A stretch of 64,000 nt of DNA from JAPLJM01 sp963708515 (GCA_963708515.1 CAVPSX010000022.1:124001-188000); one strand, 5' to 3'. Shown: positions 50,698 to 60,299, numbered from the stretch's first letter. Program-made: numbers and translations. Notes: generated by a model not told the origin, from the letters alone.

Positions 50698-51912
50698 ATG
50701 CGCTCTCAAATTCATCGAATGACCCCTCTCCTGCCCGAAGAGGCAGATGAGCTTCAGGACCTTGCCATAGAAGTGCTCCAGAAATCCGCCGCGCTCGGCA
50801 ACCGGCAGCATCCCGTGACGCTCGACACGCTTCGGGAGCTGCTCCGGATCATCAACAGCTACTATTCCAATCTGATCGAGGGGCATAACACCCACCCCCA
50901 TGACATCGTCCGCGCCATGCAGAAAGAGTATGATTCAGAACCGGCCAAACGCAATCTTCAGATGGAAAGCGTTGCCCATATCACCGTCCAGAGGGATATG
51001 GAGAAGAAGCTGCGGGAAGAGTCTGAAGTCAACATGACCGGCCGGGAATTTCTCTGTACCCTCCACCGTGAGTTTTACCGGCAACTGCCTGAGGAATTTC
51101 GGGTCGTGACGAATCCTGAAATGGGCAGGGAAAGCCTGGTCATGCCGGGAGAGCTCCGCGGTGAATCCGTCAAGGTCGGATATCACCAGCCTCCCGGGCA
51201 TAGCTCACTAAAGGCGTTTCTCGACCGTTTCGGTGAATTTTATGCGCCAGACAGGCATCATGGCGCGCTGAAGCTTGTTGCGGCTGCGGCAGCCCACCAC
51301 CGGCTGATGTGGGTTCACCCCTTCCTCGACGGCAACGGCCGGGTGGCGCGCCTCTTTACCGAGGCATTCTTTCACCGGATTCCCGTTCACGGTTTTGGAC
51401 TCTGGTCGATCAGCCGGGGGCTGGCCCGCAGGAACGTCGATTACAAGTCCGCCCTTGCCCGGGCCGATGCACCCCGGCGGAACGATCTGGACGGCAGGGG
51501 AAATTTGTCCAATGAAGGACTCATTTATTTCTGCCGCTTCTTTCTGGAGGTGTGCCTCGACCAGGTGGAATATATGGGAGGCTTGCTGCGGTTGGAAGAG
51601 CTTGTTGAACGCATCAGGCGTTATGTAGAACTCCGCAGCTCCGGCATGATCCCCGGCCCGGCAGGGGAGAAAGGGCTGAGGATCGAATCGGCCCGGATGC
51701 TCCAGGAGATACTGGTAAAGGGCGAATCGGCCCGGGGAGCGGTCATTGCAGCATCAGGCCTGAAGGAACGAACCGGGAGAAGTCTCCTGGGACAACTTAT
51801 CGTGGAAGGGCTGCTGGTTTCGGATACGCCGAAAGGCGACGTTCGGCTGGGATTTCCGATTCATGCCGCGGGATGGTTTTTCCCGGATTTGTATCCCACA
51901 TTGTCTCGGTGA
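50698..51912 (+). CDS. Fic family protein (AMPylase)
   Basis: A 404-aa Fic-domain protein; ATG 50698 follows AGGAGG. Its Fic motif HPFLDGNGRVAR starts with catalytic His207. A likely autoinhibitory helix YYSNLIEGHNTHP (S-x-x-x-E-G) lies upstream of the Fic core, as in self-inhibited class II/III Fic proteins. The C-terminal part (SARMLQEILVKGESARGAVI...GRSLLGQLIVEGLL) looks like a winged helix. It is expected to transfer AMP or another phosphate-containing group onto a target protein. No partner antitoxin gene is adjacent. Confidence 0.9.
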   Translation: MRSQIHRMTPLLPEEADELQDLAIEVLQKSAALGNRQHPVTLDTLRELLRIINSYYSNLIEGHNTHPHDIVRAMQKEYDSEPAKRNLQMESVAHITVQRDMEKKLREESEVNMTGREFLCTLHREFYRQLPEEFRVVTNPEMGRESLVMPGELRGESVKVGYHQPPGHSSLKAFLDRFGEFYAPDRHHGALKLVAAAAAHHRLMWVHPFLDGNGRVARLFTEAFFHRIPVHGFGLWSISRGLARRNVDYKSALARADAPRRNDLDGRGNLSNEGLIYFCRFFLEVCLDQVEYMGGLLRLEELVERIRRYVELRSSGMIPGPAGEKGLRIESARMLQEILVKGESARGAVIAASGLKERTGRSLLGQLIVEGLLVSDTPKGDVRLGFPIHAAGWFFPDLYPTLSR

Positions 51913-51935
51913 AGTTCTTCTAATAAAAGAAGAAT

Positions 51936-52010
51936 TGGTAGTCCCACGGAGAGTTGAACTCCGGTTTCCGGCGTGAGAGGCCAGCGTCCTAACCACTAGA
52001 CGATGGGACC
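51936..52010 (-). tRNA. tRNA-Glu (anticodon CTC)
   Basis: Complete 75-nt cloverleaf on the minus strand with encoded CCA. Anticodon stem CTGGC/GCCGG around loop CTCTCAC; T arm with GTTCAAC; acceptor GGTCCCA paired to TGGGACT. It lies 64 bases after gltX on the same strand. Confidence 0.93.
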
Positions 52011-52073
52011 GTAAATAGGATTGCGATTTCTATGCAATAATCTTGAAGATGTCAAGGCGAAAATCGAATCCTG

Positions 52074-53477
52074 TCAACCCTTTGTCATATACTCAACGGC
52101 CTGACGGATCCTCTGGATGACACGGTCTCTGCCTAGGGTGACCATGACGTCGTCAATGCCGGGACTGACCGATTTGCCCGTCATTGCCACGCGCAGCGGC
52201 TGCGCGATTACCTTGAGTTTGACCCCCCGTGCTTCGGCGGCCTCGCGCAGAAACATTTCCAGTCCATTTTTAGAATAATCCCTGAAGGATACGAGTTTGT
52301 CCGCAACGCCCAGCAGATGCTCTTTGATCTCAGCCGTCAGGAATTTCTCCGCAGCTTCCGGGTCATAGTCCACTTTTTCCTGAAAATAAAAAGCGCTCTG
52401 GTCCACCATTTCCACAAGCGTCTTCGACCGGGTGCGCAGATCCTCAACCACGCGGCGTAAATATTCGGCATCGGATACATCTAATCCGCAGGCCGTCCAG
52501 AAGGGCCTCATGTTTTCGACCAGGTTGTCTGCGGGATAGTCTTTGATGTAGTGCTGATTCAGCCAAAGGAGTTTCTCCGGGTTAAAAATAGCGGCGGACT
52601 TTCCCACGGATTCCAGGCTGAAGAGCCGGATCAGTTCGTCCATGGAAAATATCTCCTGGTCGCCGTGAGACCAGCCCAGCCGAACCAGATAGTTCACCAG
52701 AGCCTCCGGCAGATAACCCATTTCCTGATAGGCCATGACGGAGGTTGCCCCGTGGCGCTTGCTCAGGCGGGCCTTGTCCGCACCCAGGATCATCGGAACA
52801 TGGCCGAACTGCGGCGCCTCATGACCCAGGGCCTCATAGAGCAGGATCTGCCGGGGTGTGTTGTTCACATGGTCATCGCCGCGGATGACATGGGTGATGC
52901 CCATATCGATGTCATCGACCACGACGGCGAAATTATAGGTGGGATAACCGTCCGTCCGCTCGATCACGAGGTCATCCAGCTCCTCGTTATTGAAGGTGAT
53001 ATTTCCCTTGATCAGGTCCCGGACGATCGTCAATCCTGCCTGGGGACAGCGGAACCGCACCACTGTGCTCTCCCCTTTGGTCAATTGTTTTTCGCGGCAT
53101 GTCCCGTCGTATTTCGGTTTTCTTCCCTCCGCCAGCGCGTGCGTTCGCTTGTCTTCCAGCTCTTCCGGCGTGCAGGCGCAGCGGAAGGCCTTTCCCGCGT
53201 CAATAAGTTTTTTTACCATCGCGCGATGCAGTTCCACGCGTTGCGCCTGGAACAGGGGGCCTTCGTCCCAGTTCAGACCCAGCCAGGTCAGGGCGTCGAG
53301 AATTGCCCGGGTCGAGGCTTCGGTGGAGCGGAGCTGGTCGGTATCTTCAATGCGTAAAATGAATTGCCCGCCCTCATGCCTGGCATAAAGCCAGTTGAAC
53401 AGAGCCGTTCTTGCTCCCCCGACGTGCAGATACCCCGTGGGAGAGGGCGCAAACCGGACCCTTACCGTCTGTGTCAT
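52074..53477 (-). CDS. gltX: Glutamyl-tRNA synthetase
   Basis: Charges tRNA-Glu. The 467-aa class I enzyme has the HIGH-type motif APSPTGYLHVGGARTALFNW and the KMSKS-type KARLSKRHGATSVM; CACTPEELEDKRTHALAEGRKPKYDGTCRE is the insertion with zinc-type cysteines. ATG 53477. It has a sigma-70 promoter (TTGACA 53541-53536, 18 bases, TATAAG 53517-53512 on the minus strand) and is followed by tRNA-Glu(CTC). Confidence 0.96.
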   Translation of the reverse strand: MTQTVRVRFAPSPTGYLHVGGARTALFNWLYARHEGGQFILRIEDTDQLRSTEASTRAILDALTWLGLNWDEGPLFQAQRVELHRAMVKKLIDAGKAFRCACTPEELEDKRTHALAEGRKPKYDGTCREKQLTKGESTVVRFRCPQAGLTIVRDLIKGNITFNNEELDDLVIERTDGYPTYNFAVVVDDIDMGITHVIRGDDHVNNTPRQILLYEALGHEAPQFGHVPMILGADKARLSKRHGATSVMAYQEMGYLPEALVNYLVRLGWSHGDQEIFSMDELIRLFSLESVGKSAAIFNPEKLLWLNQHYIKDYPADNLVENMRPFWTACGLDVSDAEYLRRVVEDLRTRSKTLVEMVDQSAFYFQEKVDYDPEAAEKFLTAEIKEHLLGVADKLVSFRDYSKNGLEMFLREAAEARGVKLKVIAQPLRVAMTGKSVSPGIDDVMVTLGRDRVIQRIRQAVEYMTKG

Positions 53478-53511
53478 CTTTTTCCCTTGACTCTTTCAAT
53501 AATTGTGCCCC

Positions 53512-53541
53512 CTTATAGGGCCGCCCTGCCGTTTTTGTCAA
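53512..53541 (-). promoter_or_regulatory. gltX promoter
   Basis: TTGACA (53541-53536), 18 bases, TATAAG (53517-53512) on the minus strand; start near 53505, about 28 bases before the gltX ATG. A plus-strand TTGACA (53564-53569) may belong to a divergent promoter for yceD. Confidence 0.6.
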
Positions 53542-53662
53542 GGTTGAAATTCATAAATTATGCTTGACAACGGAATGAATTTATAATTTACTTCGCACCT
53601 TTATACGGCCTCTTTGTGAGGACCTGAAAACGCGGGTTTGAACCGGACAGGGCAGGTATGGA

Positions 53663-54187
53663 TTGAAGATCAATGTCATGAACATACCGGAAGAAGGCCT
53701 GAGCGTTCAGTTTTTCAAGGATAAAACCTGGACGGGGCAGATCTTTGCGGCAGATGAAAATCCGGGCTTTGCTCTCGACCGGATCGACGTATCCGCCACG
53801 CTGAAACGGATCCGCCAGACCCTGTACCTTGAAGGGAACCTCCGCACGGAGGTGGAAATGGATTGTTCCCGCTGTCTCGAAGCCGCGCGGCTGCCCATCA
53901 GCGCCCCCTTCAAATACATTCTGACGCCGGCGCAGACGGAGCCCCCGGAGGAACAGGAACTCAATGCGGAAGACCTGGATTTTATCTATTACCAGGATGA
54001 TCTCATCGATCTCGATCCATTGGTTGCGGAGCAGATCCTGTTGCAGATCCCGATGAAGATCCTCTGCCGGGAAGATTGCAAGGGTCTGTGCCCCCATTGC
54101 GGAATCAGCCTGAATCAACACAGTTGCCAATGCCATGCGGAAAGGATAGACAGCCGTCTAACTGTTCTTAAAAAATTGAAAGTCTGA
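53663..54187 (+). CDS. yceD: YceD/DUF177 family protein
   Basis: A 174-aa protein of the DUF177 family, encoded with rpmF in most bacteria; implicated in 23S rRNA or ribosome metabolism in some species. The TTG start at 53663 gives the family-like MKINVMNIPEEGLSVQF; ATG 53678 is the alternative. CSRCLE and CREDCKGLCPHCGISLNQHSCQC (a cysteine-rich C-terminal region) are conserved. rpmF follows after 29 bases. Confidence 0.88.
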   Translation: MKINVMNIPEEGLSVQFFKDKTWTGQIFAADENPGFALDRIDVSATLKRIRQTLYLEGNLRTEVEMDCSRCLEAARLPISAPFKYILTPAQTEPPEEQELNAEDLDFIYYQDDLIDLDPLVAEQILLQIPMKILCREDCKGLCPHCGISLNQHSCQCHAERIDSRLTVLKKLKV

Positions 54188-54216
54188 ACGTAGTTTTTTT
54201 AAAAGGAAGATAGATT

Positions 54217-54402
54217 ATGCCAAATCCAGTAAAACGTCACTCCAGAACGAGAAGGGACAAGCGGCGGTCCCATGATTTTCTCACGCAGCCGGCGGCCTCC
54301 GTTTGCCCGCAGTGCAGCGAACCGAAACTGCCTCATCGCGCCTGTCTCAAATGTGGAACCTATAAGGGGCGCGAGGTGATTCCCGTTGAAAAGATTTCCT
54401 GA
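54217..54402 (+). CDS. rpmF: 50S ribosomal protein L32
   Basis: A 61-aa protein. MPNPVKRHSRTRRDKRRSHD is the L32 start; the zinc-type pairs CPQCSEPKLPHRACLKCG are complete. GGAAGATAGATT precedes the ATG. It is between yceD and fabD, where plsX and fabH are more usual. Confidence 0.96.
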   Translation: MPNPVKRHSRTRRDKRRSHDFLTQPAASVCPQCSEPKLPHRACLKCGTYKGREVIPVEKIS

Positions 54403-54430
54403 ACCCGATTCGATGGTTTAAGGTAATCTC

Positions 54431-55387
54431 ATGGCCAAAGTCGCCTTTGTCTTTCCCGGTCAGGGTTCCCAGTACGTGGGAATGGGCATTGATCTTTACC
54501 GTGGAGACGAAACGGTCCGCGGCGTCTTTGCTCAAGCGGGGCAGATATTGGGCATCGACATTGCCGCGCTTTGCTTCGACGGGCCGCAGGAAGCGCTGGA
54601 TTTGACGGTTAATACGCAAATCGCCGTCCTGACGCTCGATATTGCCATCTATCGCCTTTTGAGAAAAACCGTTGCCATCGCCCCTGAGGTTTTCGCCGGG
54701 CACAGCCTGGGAGAATATGCGGCCCTCTATGCTGCAGGGGCTATTCGGATGACCGATCTTCTTCCTCTGGTCCAGGCACGGGCGCAGTATCATCAGAAAG
54801 CCGTACTGCCTGGAGCGGGCGCCATGGCGGCGATCATGGGTCTTTCGATGGAGGCTGTCGACGAGCTCTGCCGCTCGGTGCAGTCGAAAACGCAGACGGT
54901 CGGTCTGGCGATCCGCAACGCGCCGAATCAGGCAGTCATTTCCGGCGATGAGCCGGCAGTGGAAAAAGTCATGACGGCGGCGGAAAAAATGAGGGGCGTA
55001 AAGGCGCTCAAGCTTCCCATCAGCGTCCCCTGCCATTGCCCTCTGCTCGAATCAACGGCTCAATGGTTGCGGGCGGATCTGGAAAAGGTCGTTTTAGATG
55101 ATTTTCAGACACCGGTGATCCCCAATTGTGCTCCCGATGTTTTCTATACGAGAGAAAACGCGAGGGAACTGTTAGCCAGACAGATCACCTCCCCGGTCAA
55201 ATGGCAGGAGACCATTGAAAGGATGGGTTATCTGGGTATTGATACGGTTGTGGAAATCGGGCCCAAGCGAACTTTGTCCGGGCTTATCAAAAGAATTGAT
55301 CGGAAGATGCGGCTCCTGAATGTTGAAGATCTAGCATCTTTTAAGAAAACGGTTTCTTTTTTTGAAAAAGAGGACTCATTTACGTGA
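54431..55387 (+). CDS. fabD: Malonyl-CoA:ACP transacylase
   Basis: Loads malonyl groups onto ACP. The 318-aa protein has VFPGQGSQYVGMG, catalytic Ser in FAGHSLGEYAAL, and the His in LKLPISVPCHCPLLESTA. VVEIGPKRTLSGLIKRI is at the C terminus. ACP (acpP) follows 60 bases later. Confidence 0.96.
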   Translation: MAKVAFVFPGQGSQYVGMGIDLYRGDETVRGVFAQAGQILGIDIAALCFDGPQEALDLTVNTQIAVLTLDIAIYRLLRKTVAIAPEVFAGHSLGEYAALYAAGAIRMTDLLPLVQARAQYHQKAVLPGAGAMAAIMGLSMEAVDELCRSVQSKTQTVGLAIRNAPNQAVISGDEPAVEKVMTAAEKMRGVKALKLPISVPCHCPLLESTAQWLRADLEKVVLDDFQTPVIPNCAPDVFYTRENARELLARQITSPVKWQETIERMGYLGIDTVVEIGPKRTLSGLIKRIDRKMRLLNVEDLASFKKTVSFFEKEDSFT

Positions 55388-55447
55388 ATCATGAATGATA
55401 TCAAATAAAAATCAATGCAGATATCTGGATAAGGAGGTATTGTAGAT

Positions 55448-55684
55448 ATGACGCTTGAAGAAAAGGTCATAACCATCATTATGGAGCAACTGGATGTCAC
55501 TCGCGAGGAATGCAAACTGGAGGCGTCCTTCATCGACGATCTGGGGGCCGATTCCCTGGACCTGGTCGAACTGATTATGGAGATGGAGGAAAATTTCGGC
55601 ATCGAAATCGCCGATAATGAATTGGAAAAAATCCGTACCATTCAAGATGCCATTGATTTCCTTAGAAGCAAGGGAATAAAATAG
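55448..55684 (+). CDS. acpP: Acyl carrier protein
   Basis: A 78-aa acidic carrier with the phosphopantetheine-site Ser in DDLGADSLDLVELIM. AAGGAGG precedes ATG 55448. It lies between fabD and fabF. Confidence 0.97.
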   Translation: MTLEEKVITIIMEQLDVTREECKLEASFIDDLGADSLDLVELIMEMEENFGIEIADNELEKIRTIQDAIDFLRSKGIK

Positions 55685-55704
55685 TTTTCCCTGCAGGGGG
55701 CTTT

Positions 55705-56946
55705 GTGAAAAGAAGGGTCGTCGTTACCGGGCTTGGTGCCGTCACGCCTCTGGGTAATTCAATCCAGGAGACGTGGGCGGGCGCCTGTGCCGGCCGATCG
55801 GGCATCGGTACGATAACCAGATTCGATGCATCGGGGTTTGCCACCCGGATTGCCGGAGAGCTGAAAAACTTCGATCCCCTGATTTATATGAACAAGAAGG
55901 AAGCCCGCCGGATAGACGATTTCATCATCTTCGCCCTGGCGGCAGCACACATGGCCATCGCCGATGCGGCCCTGTCGGTGGGAGAATCCTTCTCTGAGCG
56001 GACCGGCGTGATCATCGGCTCCGCCATCGGCGGCCTAATCACCATGCACAAGGGGTTTGAAGAGGTCGTCCAGAAAGGCCAACACCGGATTTCGCCTTTC
56101 ACCGTCCCCGCCATTCTGGCCAACCTGGCCGCGGGCCACGTCTCCATCCGCTTTGGCGCGAAAGGGCCGATCGGTTGCCCCGTTATGGCCTGCGCTGCCG
56201 GAACGAACGGGATCGGCGATGCATTCCGGGCGATTGCTCATGGCTATGCGGATGTCATGATTGCCGGCGGTGTGGACGCGGCCATATCGCCCCTTTGTAT
56301 CGCCGGTTTCAATTCCATGCGAGCCATTTCCGTCCAAAACGAGCATCCGGAAAAGGCGAGCCGGCCCTTTGACCGGCAGCGCGACGGATTTGTCATCGCT
56401 GAGGGGTGCGGACTCATGATCCTGGAAGAGCTTGCCTTTGCCCGGCGCAGAGGTGCCAGAATCTATGGCGAGGTCGCCGGTTTCGGCTCCACGAGCGACG
56501 CCTTTCATATGGCGGCTCCGCCGCCCGGACACGAGGGAGCCGCTCGCTGCATGAAAGCCGCGCTTGGTGACGCCGGGATGACGCCTGTGGAAATTGACTA
56601 TATTAATGCCCACGGCACCTCAACGCCATTGAATGACGAATATGAAGTCGAGGCAATCAAGACCGTTTTTGGCAAACATGCTTACAGGTTGGCGGTCAGC
56701 TCGACCAAATCCATGACCGGACACATGCTGGGTGCCGCGGGCGGCGTCGAAGCCATCTTTGCATTGAAAACCATCGAAGACGGGATCATTCCGCCGACCA
56801 TCAATCTGGATCATCCCGGTGACGGCTGCGACCTTGATTTTGTTCCGCATCGGGCCAGCAAAAGGGAGGTCCGGGCGGCCATGTCCAACACGTTTGGTTT
56901 CGGTGGCGTGAACGCTGTGCTGATTTTGAAAAAATTTGTGGATTGA
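55705..56946 (+). CDS. fabF: 3-oxoacyl-ACP synthase II
   Basis: Elongation condensing enzyme. The 413-aa protein starts at GTG 55705 (MKRRVVVTGLGAVTPLGNS). Catalytic Cys is in PVMACAAGTNGIGDAF, with His in NAHGTSTPLNDEYE and in TKSMTGHMLGAAGGVEAI. It follows acpP at 20 bases. fabG is not between fabD and acpP as in many relatives. Confidence 0.96.
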   Translation: MKRRVVVTGLGAVTPLGNSIQETWAGACAGRSGIGTITRFDASGFATRIAGELKNFDPLIYMNKKEARRIDDFIIFALAAAHMAIADAALSVGESFSERTGVIIGSAIGGLITMHKGFEEVVQKGQHRISPFTVPAILANLAAGHVSIRFGAKGPIGCPVMACAAGTNGIGDAFRAIAHGYADVMIAGGVDAAISPLCIAGFNSMRAISVQNEHPEKASRPFDRQRDGFVIAEGCGLMILEELAFARRRGARIYGEVAGFGSTSDAFHMAAPPPGHEGAARCMKAALGDAGMTPVEIDYINAHGTSTPLNDEYEVEAIKTVFGKHAYRLAVSSTKSMTGHMLGAAGGVEAIFALKTIEDGIIPPTINLDHPGDGCDLDFVPHRASKREVRAAMSNTFGFGGVNAVLILKKFVD

Positions 56947-56949
56947 TTC

Positions 56950-57420
56950 ATGTCAACGGGTAAGATGATCATCGGCGCGGATCATGCCGGCTTCGCGCTG
57001 AAAGAAACATTAAAGCCCTGTCTCGCCAGGCTTGGCCTGGTGTCAACCGATATCGGAACGGAAACGGCGGATCCCGTCGATTACCCGGATATCGGCTGCC
57101 GGGTCGCGGCGGGTGTTTCCAGTGGGGCATTTGCAAGAGGGATTCTCATTTGCGGCTCCGGTGTGGGCATGACCATCATCGCCAACAAATATCCGCGCGT
57201 CAGGGCCGTGCTGTGCCTGGACGAAGAAACGGCGGAGCTGAGCCGGCGTCATAACGATACCAATATCCTCTGTCTGGCCGGGCGCAAAACAGCCCCGGAA
57301 AAGGCCGAGAAAATCATAGAGATATGGTTGAAGACCGCTTTTGAGGGGGGGCGTCACAACCGTCGGATCGAAAAAATCCGGGAAATTGAAAAAGAGGTTT
57401 GCAATATAAAGGAGAAATAA
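56950..57420 (+). CDS. rpiB: Ribose-5-phosphate isomerase B
   Basis: Interconverts ribose-5-phosphate and ribulose-5-phosphate. The 156-aa protein has IGADHAGFALKETL, DIGTETADPVDYPDIG, and GILICGSGVGMTIIANKYPRVRAVLC with the catalytic Cys. It starts 3 bases after fabF and precedes glyA by 1 base, so it is in the same transcript. Confidence 0.93.
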   Translation: MSTGKMIIGADHAGFALKETLKPCLARLGLVSTDIGTETADPVDYPDIGCRVAAGVSSGAFARGILICGSGVGMTIIANKYPRVRAVLCLDEETAELSRRHNDTNILCLAGRKTAPEKAEKIIEIWLKTAFEGGRHNRRIEKIREIEKEVCNIKEK

Positions 57421-57421
57421 T

Positions 57422-58675
57422 ATGTCCATATTGAAAGAAAGGGATCCGGAAATCGCCGGGGCCATCCTCGAAGAAACCTTGCGTCAGGCGGGAAAACTGG
57501 AGATGATTGCTTCGGAAAATTTCGTGAGTGAAGCTGTACTGGAAGCTCAGGGGAGCATCATGACCAACAAGTATGCCGAAGGTTATCCCGCCAAGCGGTA
57601 TTACGGGGGATGTGAATATGTCGATGTGGCGGAAACGCTGGCCATCGAACGCTGCAAACAGCTCTTTGGAGCGGATCATGTCAATGTTCAGCCCCACTCG
57701 GGAACCCAGGCCAATATGGCCGTTTATTTTTCCGTCCTGGAGCCCGGCGACACCATTTTAGGCATGAATCTCTCCCACGGGGGGCACCTTACGCACGGCA
57801 GCCCCGCCAATTTCTCCGGGAAGCTCTATAATGTGGTGGCCTATGGCGTGGATAAGGAAACGGAAACAATCGATTTCAATGAAGTGGAGGCGCAGGCCCG
57901 CAAATATAAGCCAAAGCTGATCGTCGTCGGCGCCAGCGCTTACCCCAGAACCCTCGATTTCAAAAAATTCAGGCAGATCGCCGATCAGGTAGGGGCGGTG
58001 ATTATGGCGGATATTGCTCATATCGCAGGCCTTGTGGCCACGGGGCTGCATCCCTCACCGGTTCCCATCTGCGAGTATGTGACCTCCACGACCCACAAAA
58101 CCCTGCGGGGTCCGCGCGGCGGCCTCATCATGTGCAAGGAAGCCTTTGCAAAAACCCTTAACAGCCGCGTCTTCCCCGGTATGCAGGGCGGGCCGCTCAT
58201 GCATATCATCGCTGCCAAGGCGGTGGCCTTCAAGGAGGCCCTGTCGGCAGAATTTAAAACCTATCAGACCCAGATCGTCAAAAACGCCGGAGCCCTGGCC
58301 GAGGCGCTCACGGCGCAGGGATTCCGGCTCGTATCGGGAGGAACGGACAATCACCTGATGCTCGTGGACCTGACCCCCAAGGGCGTCACGGGTAAAGACG
58401 CCCAGGAAGTCCTGGACCGGGCAGGCATTACAATCAATAAGAACGGAATCCCGTTCGATACGAAGGGACCCATGGTGACCAGCGGCATTCGGATCGGGAC
58501 CCCGGCATTGACGACCCGCGGCATGAAGGAAGTGGAAATGGTCGGGATTGCCCGCCTGATCGGAGAGGTGCTGACGCATCTCCATGACGAGGCAAAGATC
58601 CGGGCCGTCCGGGAGGAAGTGCGTGCGCTCTGCGACAGATTCCCGCTTTATCGGGAGCGGATCGCCAAGGGGTAA
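57422..58675 (+). CDS. glyA: Serine hydroxymethyltransferase
   Basis: PLP enzyme joining serine, glycine and C1-tetrahydrofolate. 417 aa, normal. MIASENFVSEAVLEAQGSIMTNKYAEGYPAKRYYGG at the N terminus; PLP lysine in TSTTHKTLRGPRGGLI. It follows rpiB at once. Confidence 0.97.
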   Translation: MSILKERDPEIAGAILEETLRQAGKLEMIASENFVSEAVLEAQGSIMTNKYAEGYPAKRYYGGCEYVDVAETLAIERCKQLFGADHVNVQPHSGTQANMAVYFSVLEPGDTILGMNLSHGGHLTHGSPANFSGKLYNVVAYGVDKETETIDFNEVEAQARKYKPKLIVVGASAYPRTLDFKKFRQIADQVGAVIMADIAHIAGLVATGLHPSPVPICEYVTSTTHKTLRGPRGGLIMCKEAFAKTLNSRVFPGMQGGPLMHIIAAKAVAFKEALSAEFKTYQTQIVKNAGALAEALTAQGFRLVSGGTDNHLMLVDLTPKGVTGKDAQEVLDRAGITINKNGIPFDTKGPMVTSGIRIGTPALTTRGMKEVEMVGIARLIGEVLTHLHDEAKIRAVREEVRALCDRFPLYRERIAKG

Positions 58676-58699
58676 TTTGGGTCAGACAGGCCGGAAAAA

Positions 58700-59185
58700 A
58701 TGAATAAAAGCACGGATGACGTTTCTCAGGGCCAGGGCTCCGGGAAGGAACGCCCCAGTTGGGATGATTACTTCATGGATATCGCCGCCCTGGTTGCGAG
58801 GCGTTCCACCTGCGTTCGGCGCAGCGTGGGCACGGTCCTGGTTCGCGACCGCAGAATTCTGGCTACCGGCTACAACGGGGCGCCGACCGGGCTTCAGCAT
58901 TGTCTCGAAAGGGGTTGTCTGCGGGAGCATCTGGGTGTTCCTTCGGGCGAACGCCACGAACTCTGCCGGGGGCTGCATGCGGAGCAAAACGCCATCATCC
59001 AGGCGGCCCTTCACGGCGTCAGTGTAAAAGGCGCCCATTTGTACTGCACTAACCATCCCTGTGTCATCTGCATCAAGATGATCATCAATGCCGGCATTGT
59101 CAGGATCGTCTTCCGGGATGGTTATCTGGATCAAATGGCAAAAGACATGTCCATGGAAGCGGGAATTGAGGTGGAACAGCGGTGA
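58700..59185 (+). CDS. Deoxycytidylate deaminase
   Basis: Converts dCMP to dUMP. A 161-aa zinc deaminase with LHAEQNAIIQAALHG (HAE) and NHPCVICIKMIINAGI (PCxxC). The N terminus RRSVGTVLVRDRRILATGYNGAPTGLQHC is typical of ComEB/dCMP deaminases rather than of RibD. Its stop overlaps the nrdR start (GTGA). Confidence 0.9.
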   Translation: MNKSTDDVSQGQGSGKERPSWDDYFMDIAALVARRSTCVRRSVGTVLVRDRRILATGYNGAPTGLQHCLERGCLREHLGVPSGERHELCRGLHAEQNAIIQAALHGVSVKGAHLYCTNHPCVICIKMIINAGIVRIVFRDGYLDQMAKDMSMEAGIEVEQR

Positions 59186-59658
59186 AGTGTCCCTTCTGTG
59201 CCAATGGTGAAAACCGGGTGATTGATTCCCGGATCAGCAAGGACGGCGGAGCCATCCGGCGCCGGCGTGAATGCCTGGCCTGTGAAAAGCGTTTTACCAC
59301 CTATGAGTTCGTGGAAGAAGTCCTGCCCGTTGTGGTGAAGAAGGACGGCCGGCGGGAGCCCTTCGACCGGATGAAGATCATTGCGGGCATCAAAAAGGCC
59401 TGCGAAAAACGCCCCATCAGCATGGATGCCATCGAAACCATGGTGGACAATGTCGAGCAGGCCTGTCAGCAATATCAGGGCAAGGAAATCCCCTCCTCCA
59501 TGGTCGGCGAAAAAGTCATGAAAGAACTGCAACGGCTGGATGGTGTGGCCTATGTTCGATTTGCCTCGGTTTATCGTCAGTTTCGTGATGTCGGCGAGTT
59601 TATGGAAGAGCTCAAGGACTTTATGAATGTCGCCGGGGACAAGGAAAAGGAGTCCTGA
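59182..59658 (+). CDS. nrdR: Transcriptional repressor NrdR
   Basis: Zinc-finger and ATP-cone repressor of ribonucleotide reductase genes. 158 aa starting at GTG 59182. Zinc ribbon CPFCANGENRVIDSRISKDGGAIRRRRECLAC; ATP cone VVVKKDGRREPFDRMKIIAGIKKACEKRPIS. It overlaps the deaminase and precedes ribE by 5 bases. Confidence 0.95.
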   Translation: MKCPFCANGENRVIDSRISKDGGAIRRRRECLACEKRFTTYEFVEEVLPVVVKKDGRREPFDRMKIIAGIKKACEKRPISMDAIETMVDNVEQACQQYQGKEIPSSMVGEKVMKELQRLDGVAYVRFASVYRQFRDVGEFMEELKDFMNVAGDKEKES

Positions 59659-59663
59659 TCCTA

Positions 59664-60299
59664 ATGTTTACCGGAATCATTGCAGCCTTGGGATCGATCC
59701 GGCGCGTGACCCGTAAAGGAGCCGATGCGCTGCTGGAAGTGGACGCCTCGATGCCCCTGGAGGATATCCGGATCGGCGACAGCATCGCCGTCAACGGGGC
59801 CTGTCTGACGGTGACCAAAAAAGCGGACCGGCGTTTCACGGCCGATGTTTCGGCGGAAACCCTGTCCCGGACCAATCTCGGCGCCCTGAGGGCGGACGAC
59901 CGCGTGAACCTTGAAAAAGCCCTGCGATTCAACGACTTTCTCGGGGGCCATCTCGTCCTCGGCCATGTGGACGCACAGGGGAAGCTTCAGGAAAAAACAC
60001 ACCAGGCCAATTCCATCATTTTCGGCATCGAAATTCCGGAAGAACTCATTCGCTATATCGTGGAGAAGGGATCTATCGCCGTTGACGGCGTCAGCCTGAC
60101 GGTAAATCGTTGTGAAAATAACAGGTTTTATGTTAACATGATTCCGCACACGGCCCAGGCGACCACTCTGGGATTTAAAAAAGTCGGGGAAAGGGTCAAT
60201 ATTGAGACCGATATTATCGGCAAGTATGTCGAGCGCTTCCTGCAGCCCCGCAAAGGGGTGGATATGGGATTCCTGGCCGAGCATGGATTTTTAAAGTAA
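59664..60299 (+). CDS. ribE: Riboflavin synthase alpha subunit
   Basis: Makes riboflavin from two lumazines. 211 aa with the N-terminal MFTGIIAALGSIRRV and two homologous halves (SIAVNGACLTVTKKADRRFTADVSAETLSRTNLG, then SIAVDGVSLTVNRCENNRFYVNMIPHTAQATTLG). The usual upstream ribD is replaced by nrdR. Confidence 0.95.
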   Translation: MFTGIIAALGSIRRVTRKGADALLEVDASMPLEDIRIGDSIAVNGACLTVTKKADRRFTADVSAETLSRTNLGALRADDRVNLEKALRFNDFLGGHLVLGHVDAQGKLQEKTHQANSIIFGIEIPEELIRYIVEKGSIAVDGVSLTVNRCENNRFYVNMIPHTAQATTLGFKKVGERVNIETDIIGKYVERFLQPRKGVDMGFLAEHGFLK

